Source of the DNA: Ustilago trichophora
Taxonomy: Eukaryota > Basidiomycota > Ustilaginomycetes > Ustilaginales > Ustilaginaceae
Length of the DNA stretch: 64,000 bases
Direction of reading: 5' to 3'
NCBI GenBank assembly: GCA_900323505.1
Contig: OOIN01000012.1
Location: 496,001-560,000 of the forward strand
Positions 28,803 to 40,313 of this stretch are shown here, piece by piece. A program made the position numbers and the translations under genes. Every line of letters starts with the position of its first letter. Within the stretch, counting starts at the first letter, position 1. The notes under the pieces were generated by a model that saw only the letters and a list, made by a program, of their open reading frames with translations, had not been told where the DNA came from and did no database searches.

Positions 28803-31800
28803 ATGCCTTCGTATGCGCCAGAGAGCAGCTACGCCTCGGCTTCATCGTCGAGATACGTCGAGCACGCCTCGTCGCATTCCAGATCCTCCAGGTCGGATCG
28901 CCATCCCGACGACTCACGAAGAAGACCCAGATCACCTGATGCTAGACACCATGATCATAGGGTGGACGCCGACAAGCATCGCTCATTCGGCTCATCCGAA
29001 CATAGACGAGACGATGATCGACGCTCTTCTCACCGCCCATCCTATGCCTCGCGATATTCAGATGAGCGCGACTATCCGCGCGATAGGCACTCAGGCTGGT
29101 CTCCGCCGCCTCGCGATCATCACTTGCCGACATACGAAGCCAGAGATAGTGCGGAATACCGCCGCTACGGCTCGACCAGACGAAGATCTCCCGAGCCACG
29201 CCGCTACAGATCGCCAGATCCAAGTCTTGGCTGGCATGAACATCCCAGAGACTCGGATCGAGATGGAAGTAGGAGGTCAAAAGAGGATCGAGACGCGAGA
29301 CGTCCAAGCGTCACCAGCAGCGCATACAAGAGCAGCGATAGGCGCAGCGATCGAAGCCCAGACCGATCTCACACCTCTCACAGAGATTGCGAACAAGACA
29401 GATCAAGACGCAGTGGCGACTATGAAGCTGCGCGCCGGCGAGACGACCGCAGAGATTCCAGACGTAGTGGCAGAAGTCGCAGTCGCAGTCGGGATCGATC
29501 GCGCCCAGTAGACAGCAGGGACGATCGCCGCTCCGCAACAGAAGGCGGTCATGTGCACACCTCAAAGCGTGATGAACGATCAGACTATGCCAACGGCTCC
29601 AGACCAGATGCCAAGCCCTTGAAACGCCTAAACCCGACAGAGGCATCAACTGAACCTTCAAAGCAGTCGCTGCTGGACGATCAAGCAGAGGAGGGCGCAA
29701 TCCCGGATCCGATAAGCAGCTGGGACGATGAGGATGACAAACTCGAGCGTCTCGCGTCCGTTTCAAAGAAGGCACCTAACGGCCACGACAGAATGTCGTC
29801 CACCGATGACAGCTCCCGCCATCGCCACAGAGACGACAGCATCTCAGAATCTCATCCCCCCTCCAAAGCCAACGGCCATGCTCAAGAGCCTTCTCGCGTT
29901 GATCGTTCTTATAGTTATGCAACAGGGAGGCGCAGATCACGGTCGCCTCCCAGCAATGCATCGGCGTCACGGTCGCAGAGCTCGACTTCCGCACCTCCAG
30001 TATCGCAGCCTGTCAAAAGCGCACTCCAACCATCCACCCGAGATGTAGCACCGCGTCCTACCCTGAACGAAGCCGTCACCAAGCGATCTTTCGGCCATGT
30101 CCTTCTTCCCCACGAATTGCCGGCAGAACTCAGAGGCAAGAATGACTTGGTTGTCGCATCATCCGAATCCAGAACCAGCTCTGTCCTCAAGTCGGCAGCC
30201 GAAAAGCAAGTCGTCGATGCAAAGACGTTCGACCCCCGCAAAGGCAGCCACAAGACCCGTCACTATCGCAATGCGCTTTATAAAGCTAGATTCACGTGGG
30301 ATGCCAACTCTGTCGGCACAAAGCCGCTACCGCCTCCGCGCAATCTGGTCTTGACCAACCTCTCCGCCCTCGTGCAGCCGAATCAGCTGCTGATCCAAAT
30401 CCGACCTTTTGGCCGCATCGAGTCGTCGAAGCTCGAGATCAACCCCAAGATCGGTCAGAGCCTTGGTATCTTTTGCGTCACCTTTGCTCACGACTTTGAT
30501 GAGCGTGGTAAAGTGCTTGACAGTGTCGCTTCTGATCAGATGCCACAGAACGCTACAAAGGCGGCGAAAGCGGCGCAACAAGCCCTAAATGGCCGGGTGA
30601 TTGGACAAAATCGCGTGGTCGCGCTTCTGGATCGAGACGGAGAAGTAGTTAGTGAGAAAGTCAAGGAGAAGATGGCTGCCGAAGAGAAACAGGCTGCCGA
30701 GGAAGCTAAGCTCAAACGTCCAGTTCCAGCGACTCCTGTACCGCGTGTGGCTGCGTCTCCCGGCACACCGAGTGCACCCAAGCACAACATGCCTCCACCA
30801 AACATTCCCCGCGGACCACGAGCATCTACCACCGCTGCAGCGTCTCCGTCTGTCTCATCTTCTTCTCCCTCTACTCGTCCCACCACGGAGCGCTACGAGT
30901 CTTCCTCTTCCAGATACTCACGATACGGGTCCAGCTCTGAAGATGCACGGAAAGCCAGCTCAACGGATCCATATCATCGTAGACGTGACACGGATGACTA
31001 TGATTCGCACCGCGGCAGGTCGTACGCCTCCCGGCAACCACAGAACAGTGCTCGTTCCCCATCGCCAGCTCGAGCTAAAGCTGAACAGAGGCCGAAGAAG
31101 CTCAAAACCGAGGATATTATAAACACGTTGCGCAACTCTGAACGTCCTTTCGTATTCATCCCCAAGCCAAAGCTCTGTGATATCGAAACCGCCGATGTTG
31201 AAGCTCATTTGGAAAGTACGCCGCCGCTCTGGATCAGAGAAGGTGATGCTGGTTGGTACGCAGCCTATGGCAAGTCGAGCGAAGCAAATGCATGCAAACT
31301 GGTCAACGAAACGCTCACTATCGGGGGCTTCACGCTCCAAGTGGATGTTCGCCCTGCGCCACCCAAGTATCCGCGAACCGTGCAGCCAAAGAAACCTCAG
31401 TTCGGCGGCGGCGCACCTCCTCCAGCAAGCGGAGCACGCGCAGCTGCACCTGTGGCGGCGGCTGCGCAGCCGCGCAAAACCTTGGATACAGGCCTTCGTC
31501 CGCTTACGGCGGAAGAGAAGGAGAAGACGGACTGGACAGCAGCAGAGCTCCAAGACGCTGTCTTCCGTATGTTGCAAAAGGAGCTTGCCGACACGTTTGT
31601 TCGCGATGTTAAAAGCAGATTGGTCACTCCACACTTGACCTCGTACCTTCGACCGGATCAAGAGGGTGGTCAGATCCTTGCGAAGGCTGTCATCAAGAAG
31701 CCCAAAGCGCCCTCCAAAGCCGTGGACCACATTCCAACGATATCTCGAGCGGATGCCGAGGCACGACTTCCTTCCTTCCGAAGGGTCGCAGCCGCTAAGC

Positions 31801-33233
31801 CCAAGAAGATGGCTTCTGACTCGGACGCGAAGACCTCAAAATCAAAGCGCGATACAGCGAAATCGACGAAAGAACATGATGCAGTGCGCAAAACCAAGTC
31901 GCGCCAGGTCAGAGACGAGTCTGCTGACTCCGATGACGAGAGCGAAGACACGGAACGCGATGTCGCCACCTCTGATCGCAGGGATAGCCGCACGAAACCC
32001 AAGTCTGCTGCCAAGAAACGTGGACCAGCATCGTGGTTGATGGTAGATTCGGACGAAGAGGTCGACTCGGACGACGCAGCCGCAACGGAACAAGATGTCA
32101 CATCACGCTCCGTCTCTGCTTCTGTTGAACCTGCTGCTGCAGAGCAGAACGAAGACGAAGTCGTCGTGTCCAAAGGAAAGAAGAAACCCAAGGCTAAATC
32201 GGAAACTGCAACCAGGAAGAAGCCTGCTGCCGCAGCAAAGAAATACGCAAAGGCCTTCGAAGTGGATCACGAAGCGGATCATGGCGATGAAACGGCCACG
32301 CCAGAGACAGACTTTCCGACAAAGGCATTCAAAGGAAAGACCAAGTCGACGAAGGTGTCTGCTAAAATCAAGCCCATCCCTACCGACCCTTTCGAAGCCG
32401 GCCTTGTGCAAGATGTAGAGGACTGCTACTACCTGCGCTTGGCGCTCGAGCATCTCCGAAAGACGGGCGAGCTGCCCAGCGAAGAGACCTGGCCTGACGA
32501 GGTGGAGCTGGAAGCCGAAGCCGAGGAGCGCGCCCTGGCCGCAGGAGCGCTTCCCAAGCATTTAACCGGCTCCGCCAAAACCGAAGGCTATTACCGTATC
32601 CCTCCTGAACAAAAGGCAATGCATCTGCCGGACCGCAACAAAGCCACCGAAGAAGCTGACACCACCACCAACGCGCACAACCTGCAATCTGCGCGCAACA
32701 ACCGTGCCGATTCTCGACGTCTCGTCCTCGGTATCGAGCAGCACAAACGTGAAACCGCAACCGATACGGACATCTTCAAGTTCAACCAGCTTCGTACGCG
32801 CAAGAAGCAGCTCAAATTTGCAAAATCCCCCATTCACGACTGGGGACTGTATGCGATGGAGTTCATCCCCGCAGGCGACATGGTGATTGAATATGTCGGT
32901 GAGGTGGTCCGTCAGCAAGTCGCCGACGAGCGCGAGAAGCAGTACGAACGTCAAGGAAACTTTTCGACGTATCTCTTCCGCGTCGATGATGATCTGGTGG
33001 TAGATGCGACGCACAAGGGTAACATTGCCAGATTGATGAATCACTGCTGTACGCCCAATTGCAACGCCAAGATCTTGACGCTGAATGGCGAGAAGCGCAT
33101 CGTGCTCTTTGCAAAGACGCCGATCAGGGCAGGTGAAGAGTTGACGTATGATTACAAGTTTCAGTCGTCGGCCGATGACGAGGATGCTATTCCGTGTTTG
33201 TGTGGTTCGCCTGGGTGTCGGCGCTTTTTGTAA
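28803..33233 (+). CDS. SET1: histone H3-K4 methyltransferase Set1 (COMPASS catalytic subunit)
   Basis: 1476 residues from the ATG at 28803. The protein methylates lysine 4 of histone H3 within COMPASS. The first 270 residues are R/S/D/H-rich and disordered. An RRM-like domain starts near 512 (NLVLTNLSALVQPNQLLIQI...). A second RRM/SET-associated segment lies near 780-865 (RPFVFIPKPKLCDIE...). A charged linker follows, then the nSET region near 1195 (DPFEAGLVQDVEDCYYLRLA). The SET domain spans about 1335-1450. It has HDWGLYAMEFIPAGDMVIEY, the cofactor/pseudoknot motif NHCCTPNC, the catalytic tyrosine in ELTYDYKF, and the post-SET cysteines CLCGSPGC at the C-terminus. RLVLGIEQHKRE, typical of Set1 rather than other SET enzymes, sits just before the SET domain. 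Convergent with CLF1. No intron is needed. Confidence 0.96.
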   Translation: MPSYAPESSYASASSSRYVEHASSHSRSSRSDRHPDDSRRRPRSPDARHHDHRVDADKHRSFGSSEHRRDDDRRSSHRPSYASRYSDERDYPRDRHSGWSPPPRDHHLPTYEARDSAEYRRYGSTRRRSPEPRRYRSPDPSLGWHEHPRDSDRDGSRRSKEDRDARRPSVTSSAYKSSDRRSDRSPDRSHTSHRDCEQDRSRRSGDYEAARRRDDRRDSRRSGRSRSRSRDRSRPVDSRDDRRSATEGGHVHTSKRDERSDYANGSRPDAKPLKRLNPTEASTEPSKQSLLDDQAEEGAIPDPISSWDDEDDKLERLASVSKKAPNGHDRMSSTDDSSRHRHRDDSISESHPPSKANGHAQEPSRVDRSYSYATGRRRSRSPPSNASASRSQSSTSAPPVSQPVKSALQPSTRDVAPRPTLNEAVTKRSFGHVLLPHELPAELRGKNDLVVASSESRTSSVLKSAAEKQVVDAKTFDPRKGSHKTRHYRNALYKARFTWDANSVGTKPLPPPRNLVLTNLSALVQPNQLLIQIRPFGRIESSKLEINPKIGQSLGIFCVTFAHDFDERGKVLDSVASDQMPQNATKAAKAAQQALNGRVIGQNRVVALLDRDGEVVSEKVKEKMAAEEKQAAEEAKLKRPVPATPVPRVAASPGTPSAPKHNMPPPNIPRGPRASTTAAASPSVSSSSPSTRPTTERYESSSSRYSRYGSSSEDARKASSTDPYHRRRDTDDYDSHRGRSYASRQPQNSARSPSPARAKAEQRPKKLKTEDIINTLRNSERPFVFIPKPKLCDIETADVEAHLESTPPLWIREGDAGWYAAYGKSSEANACKLVNETLTIGGFTLQVDVRPAPPKYPRTVQPKKPQFGGGAPPPASGARAAAPVAAAAQPRKTLDTGLRPLTAEEKEKTDWTAAELQDAVFRMLQKELADTFVRDVKSRLVTPHLTSYLRPDQEGGQILAKAVIKKPKAPSKAVDHIPTISRADAEARLPSFRRVAAAKPKKMASDSDAKTSKSKRDTAKSTKEHDAVRKTKSRQVRDESADSDDESEDTERDVATSDRRDSRTKPKSAAKKRGPASWLMVDSDEEVDSDDAAATEQDVTSRSVSASVEPAAAEQNEDEVVVSKGKKKPKAKSETATRKKPAAAAKKYAKAFEVDHEADHGDETATPETDFPTKAFKGKTKSTKVSAKIKPIPTDPFEAGLVQDVEDCYYLRLALEHLRKTGELPSEETWPDEVELEAEAEERALAAGALPKHLTGSAKTEGYYRIPPEQKAMHLPDRNKATEEADTTTNAHNLQSARNNRADSRRLVLGIEQHKRETATDTDIFKFNQLRTRKKQLKFAKSPIHDWGLYAMEFIPAGDMVIEYVGEVVRQQVADEREKQYERQGNFSTYLFRVDDDLVVDATHKGNIARLMNHCCTPNCNAKILTLNGEKRIVLFAKTPIRAGEELTYDYKFQSSADDEDAIPCLCGSPGCRRFL

Positions 33234-33398
33234 GAACATTTGGAAGGTCGAAATCAAAAGGAAAAAAAAAAAAAATCATCGCAAAGAATCATTGGGCAAA
33301 AGATGCATGTGGTTTGGGGTACAAGTACATTGCAAGGTTGTGGGGTTTGTGTGGCAATGCTGAGTGGGTAAAGTTGGAGAACAGCGAGTGTGATGGAA

Positions 33399-35732
33399 TT
33401 AAGCTTCTTCCTCGCTGGCATCCTCAGCAGCTTCATCTGCACTTTGGTCGTCCATGCCGATATCCATCTTCTCCGGGTTGTCCTCTTCCGTTTCCTGCGG
33501 CTGAGGCTCTTCTTGCTGTTGTTGTTCCTTTGCAGCCTGAGCAGCTCTCCAAGCATGAGCCATCTGCAGTAGCTTGAAAGCGCCTCCTTTACCTTTCTCC
33601 TCATCATCGGGGAAAATCATATCGTAGTACTCCTCCATTGCACCGCTACCGTCTTGGAGCTGACGACGTTTCTTGACCACACGCGGGAATTTGGTGTCCA
33701 CCTCTTCCAACGTCGCCAGATTGCCATGTTGACGTTCGAACGATTTCCAGGCTTCCAAAAGGGTGACACGTTCATCTTTGAGTTGGCGCGATTTGAGCGA
33801 ATCGTAGGCCCGTTGGAAAATGCTTCGTGCAGAAGAGACAAGTGTGGCACGTCGTTGTAAGCGAAGTTGCTCTTCTTTTGAGGATAGCTGACGTATTGGC
33901 TTATCAGTTTCGGATGTAGGTGCCTCTTCCGAGTCTTCGTCCTCGTCGTCATCGTCGTCTTCATCTTCTTCAATGGCAGTTGCTTGGTTGATTTTGGACA
34001 AGGCATACGAGATCCAGACTTTGACATGTCCACTCTTCTCCAACAACCTTTCATAGAGCGTATCCACCCGCTCCCATTCTCGTTCCTCAAACTCGAAATC
34101 GATGTACGCCTTCCAGACGATCTCTGGCATATCCAATCCACCACTCAATCCTTCTTCCACTCCTTCGGCCTGACCCACGCCCAACTCGAACAACGCCCTG
34201 GCGCGATCCGTGTCGAACAAGTTCTTCTCCAACTCGGCGAATCGTACCCATGTCTGCGAGTTGGTAGGGTCCCATTCAAGCGCCTTTTCATAGATCTTTC
34301 TCGCCCGGTCAAATTCTTTCAGCGACAATTCGAGGTCGATATAGGCGGTGAAAAGTTTGAGCTTGGGTGACATGCCAATGGCAGTACCCATGATCTTGCG
34401 AGCTGTGGGCAGGTCCAATCGACGCACTTCGAAGCGAGCGTACTGGATCCAGAGCTTAGCAAATGTAAACTGGCGGTGAGGGACGACGGCGATTGCAGCT
34501 TTATAGATCTCTCTTGCTCGGGAGTAGTCGCGTGTGTCAATCTCTTCGAAGAGCGCATAGCGAAGCCAGAGGAAAATGTAGCGTCGCCAATCGCGTTTCT
34601 CCGAAGAAGCGGGCACAACGGCTATCGCTCGTTCGTAGACTTCGCGGACGCGCTTGGTCGCGTGTTCGAGTTGGTCTGATGCGCCTGCCGAAGCAGAAAG
34701 TGCGCGATAGGCGTCTTCTTCCAATCGAGTGTAGTCAAACCATGTGTCATAGTCCGGGGGGCCATTTTCGGCGGCAGAGGCGGCGAGCTCTTCTTCGTAC
34801 TGAATGCGACGCTTGCCAATGACGGTATCTTCAACACTGGCCATGGTGCCAAATTGCTTTTCGAAGCGGGTATAGCTCGAGTAGATGCCTTCGGACTTGC
34901 TCCGGGGTAAGCGCTCAAGTGCATATTTGTAGATCACGCGCGCGCGTTCGTACTCCTTGAGACGAGTTTCCATCTTTGCAAAGGCGGTGAAAACGCTTTG
35001 CGCCTTCTCCATTGCGTCCTCGTCCTCGCCAATGTAGTCGAGGGCCATTTGAAAGACTATGCGTGCTTTTTCAAGATCTCCTCGATCTTCTTCAAACTTG
35101 GCCCATCGGATCCACTGCTTGGATGTCGGATGGCAGGTAACGGCTCTCTCCCACACGGCGCTCGCTCGGTCCAACTCGCCATACCGCACTTCGAGATTGA
35201 TATACGCATGCCAAGCTTTCTCCTCCGGTTCCCATTTCATCCAGCGTTCAAACACCTGTCGTGTTCCTGCGACATTCCCTAACAGCTCTTCCAGATGTAC
35301 ATACTTGTACCAGAGCTGATCGATGCGTGGTAAGATGCTGACCGCGCGGTCGTAGAGATTTCGTGCGTGCTGAACATTGCGCATCTTGAGCTCCTGCTCC
35401 GTGTACCTCAGCCATATCGGCAAGTGATGCGGATCCACGTCAAGTGCACGCTCGTAGACGGATCTACAACGATCCATCTCGCCCTGACTCGCTTCCCATG
35501 CTGCATACTTGATCCATGTCGACATGTTGGTGCGTGTGCGGCGGAGGCGGTCCTCGAAGTCGGCGCGCCGACGCCCGCGATACTCTTCGAGCTCTTCATA
35601 ATCTTCGATCTTTTGAACGGGGGCAGCGGCGGGCGCTTCTTGTCGTTCTTGTGCTTCGCGGAGGAGCTGCTCGGCTGAGATCTGGATGGGCGCCGGGGCG
35701 CGGTTCTTGATGCGCGGGGCAGAGCGGGACAT
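33399..35732 (-). CDS. CLF1: pre-mRNA-splicing factor Clf1 (Crooked neck, HAT-repeat protein)
   Basis: A scaffold of the NineTeen complex in the spliceosome. 777 residues from the ATG at 35732 ([32 protein letters not shown]), an N-terminus characteristic of Crooked-neck proteins. The body is a series of about 15 HAT (half-a-TPR) repeats of roughly 34 residues with recurring W-x2-YA-x-FE and R-x-V-x-ERA patterns, for example [25 protein letters not shown]. An acidic stretch ([16 protein letters not shown]) interrupts the last repeats. The C-terminal tail is E/Q/D-rich. Length falls between yeast Clf1 (about 690) and metazoan homologues. Single exon, 5' end facing a long intergenic region. Confidence 0.96.
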   Translation of the reverse strand: MSRSAPRIKNRAPAPIQISAEQLLREAQERQEAPAAAPVQKIEDYEELEEYRGRRRADFEDRLRRTRTNMSTWIKYAAWEASQGEMDRCRSVYERALDVDPHHLPIWLRYTEQELKMRNVQHARNLYDRAVSILPRIDQLWYKYVHLEELLGNVAGTRQVFERWMKWEPEEKAWHAYINLEVRYGELDRASAVWERAVTCHPTSKQWIRWAKFEEDRGDLEKARIVFQMALDYIGEDEDAMEKAQSVFTAFAKMETRLKEYERARVIYKYALERLPRSKSEGIYSSYTRFEKQFGTMASVEDTVIGKRRIQYEEELAASAAENGPPDYDTWFDYTRLEEDAYRALSASAGASDQLEHATKRVREVYERAIAVVPASSEKRDWRRYIFLWLRYALFEEIDTRDYSRAREIYKAAIAVVPHRQFTFAKLWIQYARFEVRRLDLPTARKIMGTAIGMSPKLKLFTAYIDLELSLKEFDRARKIYEKALEWDPTNSQTWVRFAELEKNLFDTDRARALFELGVGQAEGVEEGLSGGLDMPEIVWKAYIDFEFEEREWERVDTLYERLLEKSGHVKVWISYALSKINQATAIEEDEDDDDDEDEDSEEAPTSETDKPIRQLSSKEEQLRLQRRATLVSSARSIFQRAYDSLKSRQLKDERVTLLEAWKSFERQHGNLATLEEVDTKFPRVVKKRRQLQDGSGAMEEYYDMIFPDDEEKGKGGAFKLLQMAHAWRAAQAAKEQQQQEEPQPQETEEDNPEKMDIGMDDQSADEAAEDASEEEA

Positions 35733-37626
35733 GTTGGTCTTTGTGCAGCAACGGCGCCGCTTCGAGCAATTTGTGCTGGAGCGCTTAGAGAGGAAGTTGA
35801 GAGTCTGCTGGGTCCAACGGGTGGGTATGTGGAAAGAGGAAACACCGTCAGATGCCCATTACTGTGATGATGGTCATGATACGGATGCAGCGTTGCATGC
35901 TCGAAGCGAAGATCCGAACCTCAAAAGTGTGCCTTTCGCGTGGAGTTCAGCCCGAAATCCGACTTTAGGTGTGTGTCATGCTTGCTAAGCTTCATTGTCA
36001 TCCAAGCTGTGACTTTACGCGGTGTAACATGTTATGCAAAATTCGCTTAACCGACTCAGAGGATTTGGAACCGTTCTTAGTGCGCCACTCTCGGCACATA
36101 GCATCATGATGAACTCATATGGTTGGGCCTAAGCTAGCGCCAGGCTTGTGCCGCTACCTCGCTCCTTGCTGTGGACCGATCGTTTGAACAGCTGTAAGGT
36201 CATCGTCGTTTCTGTGACACTCATGGGCCTATGATACCTATTTGTACTGTGAGCTTCGAAAAGCATGCCAAGACGGTTGGTTGTGCTCCGACGTTGACGG
36301 CCGCTGCATGCAGTCTCATCGATGGGCAGGCATAAGTGCAGGGTGTGAATCAATAAAAGATGGATACCCCGAGCCCTGGAGGACGTGGCCTTGAGCTCAG
36401 AGGTGAGAATTAGGAGGGATGCAGGGTGGTGGAGGGAGGGTTGAGTGGACTGAGTGAATCCGTTGGAGCCAATTGAGCAACGAGATTCTTGCGCGACATT
36501 GGCCGCCGGGCGAGCTAGCTGCTCAATAGTGCTTGTACAGTACAACATGCATCTCTCCGCCCTAAACCCAGACGCCGAGGAGCAGCGCTCATCTCGAAAT
36601 ATCATACACTGACCGATCACTGTCTTTCGGATGCACATAGGATCCCATGACCAACGGCAAAGGGATGTGTGCGTGCGTGCACAGAGCTGAGCTATTTTTG
36701 TGTGTAGTGAATGTCGACTCGATACTGGAGTTAAGCTAGTGTCATATTGACGAAGAGGTGTCACAGCATGGTGGTGTGGTGTTTGATGGTTGCGGAAGGG
36801 GATGCGCGGCCAAAATAGACTGGCAACCCTCGACCCATGGACGCGAAAGCCTGTCGTGGCGGATGGCGGGTGGCGCTTGGTCCTATCCAAAAGTGCACGT
36901 CTGCGCGATATTTTGAGCACTTGTTGCAAGAGGTCAGCCAGCGTGGTCTCAGGGTTGTGCCAGAATAAGCAGCATTGAACGTCGAAACCGCCTTGATTGT
37001 TTTGCGTAGTGAACGTTTTCTTATTGTGATTGCTCGGTGAGATCTCAAGGTGTCTAGCTGTCACACTGTCTCGGCCCGCCGGCTTGGCCAAAGCTAGGAG
37101 ATCCTAAAGAGTGAATGTATCAGGACTCGGCTTCATGTCACAAAAGATGCGGTGGGCGTAGCTCGGAGAGTTTTTAGAGAGTGAATGTCGGCTTTGAGCT
37201 GAAAAGGAGTGAAGATGCTTGAGCGTCGGGGCAAGCTTGAGCCGTCAGTCAAAAGGACGAGGATGAGCATGCAAAGGTCTTGGATCGTGGCCGAAAGAGA
37301 GACACGACTAACGCCTTTGAGCTAGTGGATCCTGCTAGCAATCCTAAACGCGCTCACAGTGCACGGAAGGTAGAGCGAATTTTCGTCAAACCGCTCTTGC
37401 GACTACTGTACAGCATAGTAACTCTTGCGGGATCTTTGCCCTTTTTGCCAGCTTGCGTCGTGGATACTAAGAGAGAAAGGTCGAGGAGGTGGTTGGATGG
37501 CTTGTCTCCACCCCGGACCCTTTTCTTCGGAGTCGCAAAAAGACGCGGCGCTGCATTTCGGTTCTCAACTTTGATCTGCGCTCTTTGGCTGCGACACCAC
37601 TGTAATCTGCAGAAGCACGCAACAGC

Positions 37627-37660
<34 letters not shown>

Positions 37661-38335
37661 GAGTGAAATGAAGATTCCACACACACAAACAAAACCCTCC
37701 GCCCAGCATGTGAGCCATGGTTCTACTTTACACTCTGTACTGTATGCTCAACCCTGTCACAATCATCAGCCGGTCATCGCTTCCTATCCTCACAGCATTC
37801 CCATCACGGCCACCTCGCAAATTCCCTCCCGCACATCCGACCCGTCTACTCTACTGCGTCCTGCCGGTCATGTCGTGACCCTTTCTCCCAACTACGGTAG
37901 CTCGCCCTCGGCCCTCGACAACGTGCACCTCTTCTCTCTCTCTCTCTCCCTCTCTTTCACCGACTTTTCCCATTCTTTGCATCGTGGCACTTCTCCGCGT
38001 CCATACCACCTTGTCTTGGCACTTCACACAAGATGAACGCTCGATCTGCCCTCCGTGTTTAAGGCTCCGACCTCTCTCATCTATTCAACCCACCTTTATC
38101 TCTTATACGATTCAAGCTTCTCTTCTCCAAGACCCTTGCCCCACCATCTTCTTCCAATCCAGTCCCACTCGCACTCTTTCAATCGGAGACTTTTTTTTTC
38201 TCTTTACTCCAATCACAGCAGCTGCTTCTCGAGATTCCATCATCGTTCCGATAAAAGCATTCGCCTTCAGCCGGATATCGCCTTTCGCACGTTACCATCG
38301 CCAATCGAGCGTCTACAATTCCATCAGCCTCTACC
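35733..38335. promoter_or_regulatory. 2.6-kb divergent intergenic region between CLF1 and the copper-fist gene
   Basis: The longest gene-free stretch of the window. It carries motif copies at 36533-36545, 37404-37413 and 37735-37745, and a 32-T run at 37628-37659. From about 37660 on there is a pyrimidine-rich leader (CT tract near 37931-37960) leading to the copper-fist ATG. A 320-codon minus-strand open frame (36129-37091) starts with TTG, not ATG, and has no recognisable domain. A non-coding transcript or unusual gene cannot be excluded. Confidence 0.5.
37628..37659. repeat. poly(T) tract, 32 T
   Basis: An uninterrupted run of 32 T about 680 bases upstream of the copper-fist ATG. Directly visible; exact length may vary by sequencing. 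Confidence 0.95.
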
Positions 38336-40138
38336 ATGACAGCGACAACAGTAGCACCATCAAGGGCCCCCACTTTTCTTCCTCATCGCTATAGTGATTC
38401 TACGCTCCCTTCATCACGCTCAAGAGAATCATCACAGACTAACAGCTATTTCTCTACCTCGGCAAAGGCCGCCACCACACCCAGGATGACATTCACCATG
38501 TCCTCGCCTCGCTCTGAAGAACACAGCGAGCTTGTCCCGCTCAGAAGATCCAGCCAGGGCGATGCTCCTATCGACTCAACCTCGACTGGAGTCAAGTACG
38601 CCTGTGCCTCTTGCATCCGTGGCCATCGTACCTCGTCATGCACTCACAAAGATGGCTCCAAGGGTCCACTCTACCCCATCCGCAGCAAGGGCAGACCACC
38701 AACGCAGTGCGAAATCTGTCGCAAGAAGCGCAAAGAGAGCGGAAGACACGTTCGTTGCGACTGCACCGGCAAGAAGGCCCTTCCAGCAGCTCCGTCATCG
38801 CAGCCACTCAAGAAGACACCGTCTGCAACTGCGAATGCTCCGATCTTGCCATTTACCGTTGACATCGCACCAGCCCATGACCGTCTAGACAACAATCGCC
38901 CAACAAAAAAGACGAAGACCCAAGCCGACCCTAAGTCGACCCAGACCCCGACGACATCCTCGGTGCGAAGGGTGAGCAATCCCGAGTCCTTGCTCGAGAC
39001 CATACCTCGGCTTCCATCGTTCGACAATGTGCTCGCCCCCATCCGTCCATCGGGTACGCATCACTCTTGGAGCCTGCCCAGCATCCACTCTGCACACGAT
39101 ACGGTCAATGGCTCAGGCAGCCGCAATTCGCTGCCACAGACTGTGGAAGAGCTTGTACCTCGCCGCTTTCCCACTCTGTCGCTCTCCAGCCTCATGAATC
39201 CCTGCGGCTGTCGCAGCACAGGTTCGTGTACATGCTGCTCTGAACAACGCCAACGCAAGGCGCCCATCTCTCCTCGACAGCGAGACAGTACCCTCGATGA
39301 CTGCGATCCAAGCCGCTGCTCTTGCTCTGGCCCTTCTTGTGGACAGAAGCGCTCTTCGCCAGCACACGAAAACCTCTCGGTGCCTGCTCAAAAGAATGTT
39401 GCTTCAACGAAAGCCGCAACGAGTAGTTGCTGCTCAAGCAAAAGCGCTTCTGCATCATCTGCACCTAGCATCGAGCTCCTCTTGCAAGCCGTCGATATGT
39501 CGACCGAGTTTGTGCCACCTGCTTGTGGCTGCGGTGAAAATTGTCGATGCGCACGATGCCTCTCCAAGCAAGGCCCGACCTCTAGCAATATGAACACTCA
39601 ACAGCATGTTGTTGCTCATCGAGCCTCGAGCACTGTCACTGCCTCGACAGCCAGCCCGAAGACACCACCAGCGATGAAGGCATCTCAGCCTACTACCTCG
39701 GCACCCATCACCGATGGCCCTGGGTGCGACGATTGCGCGGCATGCGATCTCGCCCTCGAGCGTCCCTCCGGTATCGGCGCGGTAGACAGCTGGATGGAAA
39801 AGCAGCGCAGCACATCTCGCACATCGCCACCAGCACGACCTCGCTCAACATCCGTCGAGAGCAACACTGTCTCGAATGCGAGCACCAGCCGCCGAACTTC
39901 GCACGCGGAAGTCGCGCCCATCTCAGGATCCGTCTCCATCTCCACCTCGGTCCCCACACTGCACGGCGGTCTTTTGACTTCCGAATCCGACAACAAAGCC
40001 TCTCCCGCCTCTCAGCAACGCGACGCAGAAGTGAGGGCAGAGCTCGTCCTCGTCCATCCCAAGTGCGCTGCCTGTCTCGACGTTGTCAAAACGAAGGGCG
40101 TCGGCGTGCTTAGCAGCGTCTCCGTCAGCGCCAAATGA
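38336..40138 (+). CDS. copper-fist transcription factor (Ace1/Cup2/Mac1-type)
   Basis: A probable copper-responsive DNA-binding regulator, 600 residues from the ATG at 38336. The copper-fist domain occupies about 85-147. GVKYACASCIRGHRTSSCTH gives the Zn-binding Cys-x2-Cys-x8-Cys-x-His set (C90, C93, C102, H104) with the same spacing as yeast Cup2. The minor-groove motif KGRPP and a second cysteine cluster (CEICRKKRKESG...CDC) follow. Further Cys-rich clusters occur at NPCGCRSTGSCTCCSE, CDPSRCSCSGPSCG, ACGCGENCRCARC and GCDDCAACD; ACGCGENCRCARC fits the Mac1/GRISEA-type copper-sensing repeat. The fist usually sits at the extreme N-terminus, so the 84-residue extension is unusual; Met51 and Met55 are alternative starts. 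Whether it activates uptake or detoxification genes cannot be read from sequence. Confidence 0.92.
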   Translation: MTATTVAPSRAPTFLPHRYSDSTLPSSRSRESSQTNSYFSTSAKAATTPRMTFTMSSPRSEEHSELVPLRRSSQGDAPIDSTSTGVKYACASCIRGHRTSSCTHKDGSKGPLYPIRSKGRPPTQCEICRKKRKESGRHVRCDCTGKKALPAAPSSQPLKKTPSATANAPILPFTVDIAPAHDRLDNNRPTKKTKTQADPKSTQTPTTSSVRRVSNPESLLETIPRLPSFDNVLAPIRPSGTHHSWSLPSIHSAHDTVNGSGSRNSLPQTVEELVPRRFPTLSLSSLMNPCGCRSTGSCTCCSEQRQRKAPISPRQRDSTLDDCDPSRCSCSGPSCGQKRSSPAHENLSVPAQKNVASTKAATSSCCSSKSASASSAPSIELLLQAVDMSTEFVPPACGCGENCRCARCLSKQGPTSSNMNTQQHVVAHRASSTVTASTASPKTPPAMKASQPTTSAPITDGPGCDDCAACDLALERPSGIGAVDSWMEKQRSTSRTSPPARPRSTSVESNTVSNASTSRRTSHAEVAPISGSVSISTSVPTLHGGLLTSESDNKASPASQQRDAEVRAELVLVHPKCAACLDVVKTKGVGVLSSVSVSAK

Positions 40139-40313
40139 CCGTTCTCCTTTTATCAACAGTTCTCAATGCTGTATCGCAATGTACTTATACCCGAACACTT
40201 TAGCTCATCTAGTAGTTGTAATATCACTTCTGCCCACCAACCTCGCTTCGTTGAAATTGCTCTCTCACGACACAACAGCAAGACATTATAGTGATTTCCG
40301 TAGATGGGGTTGA

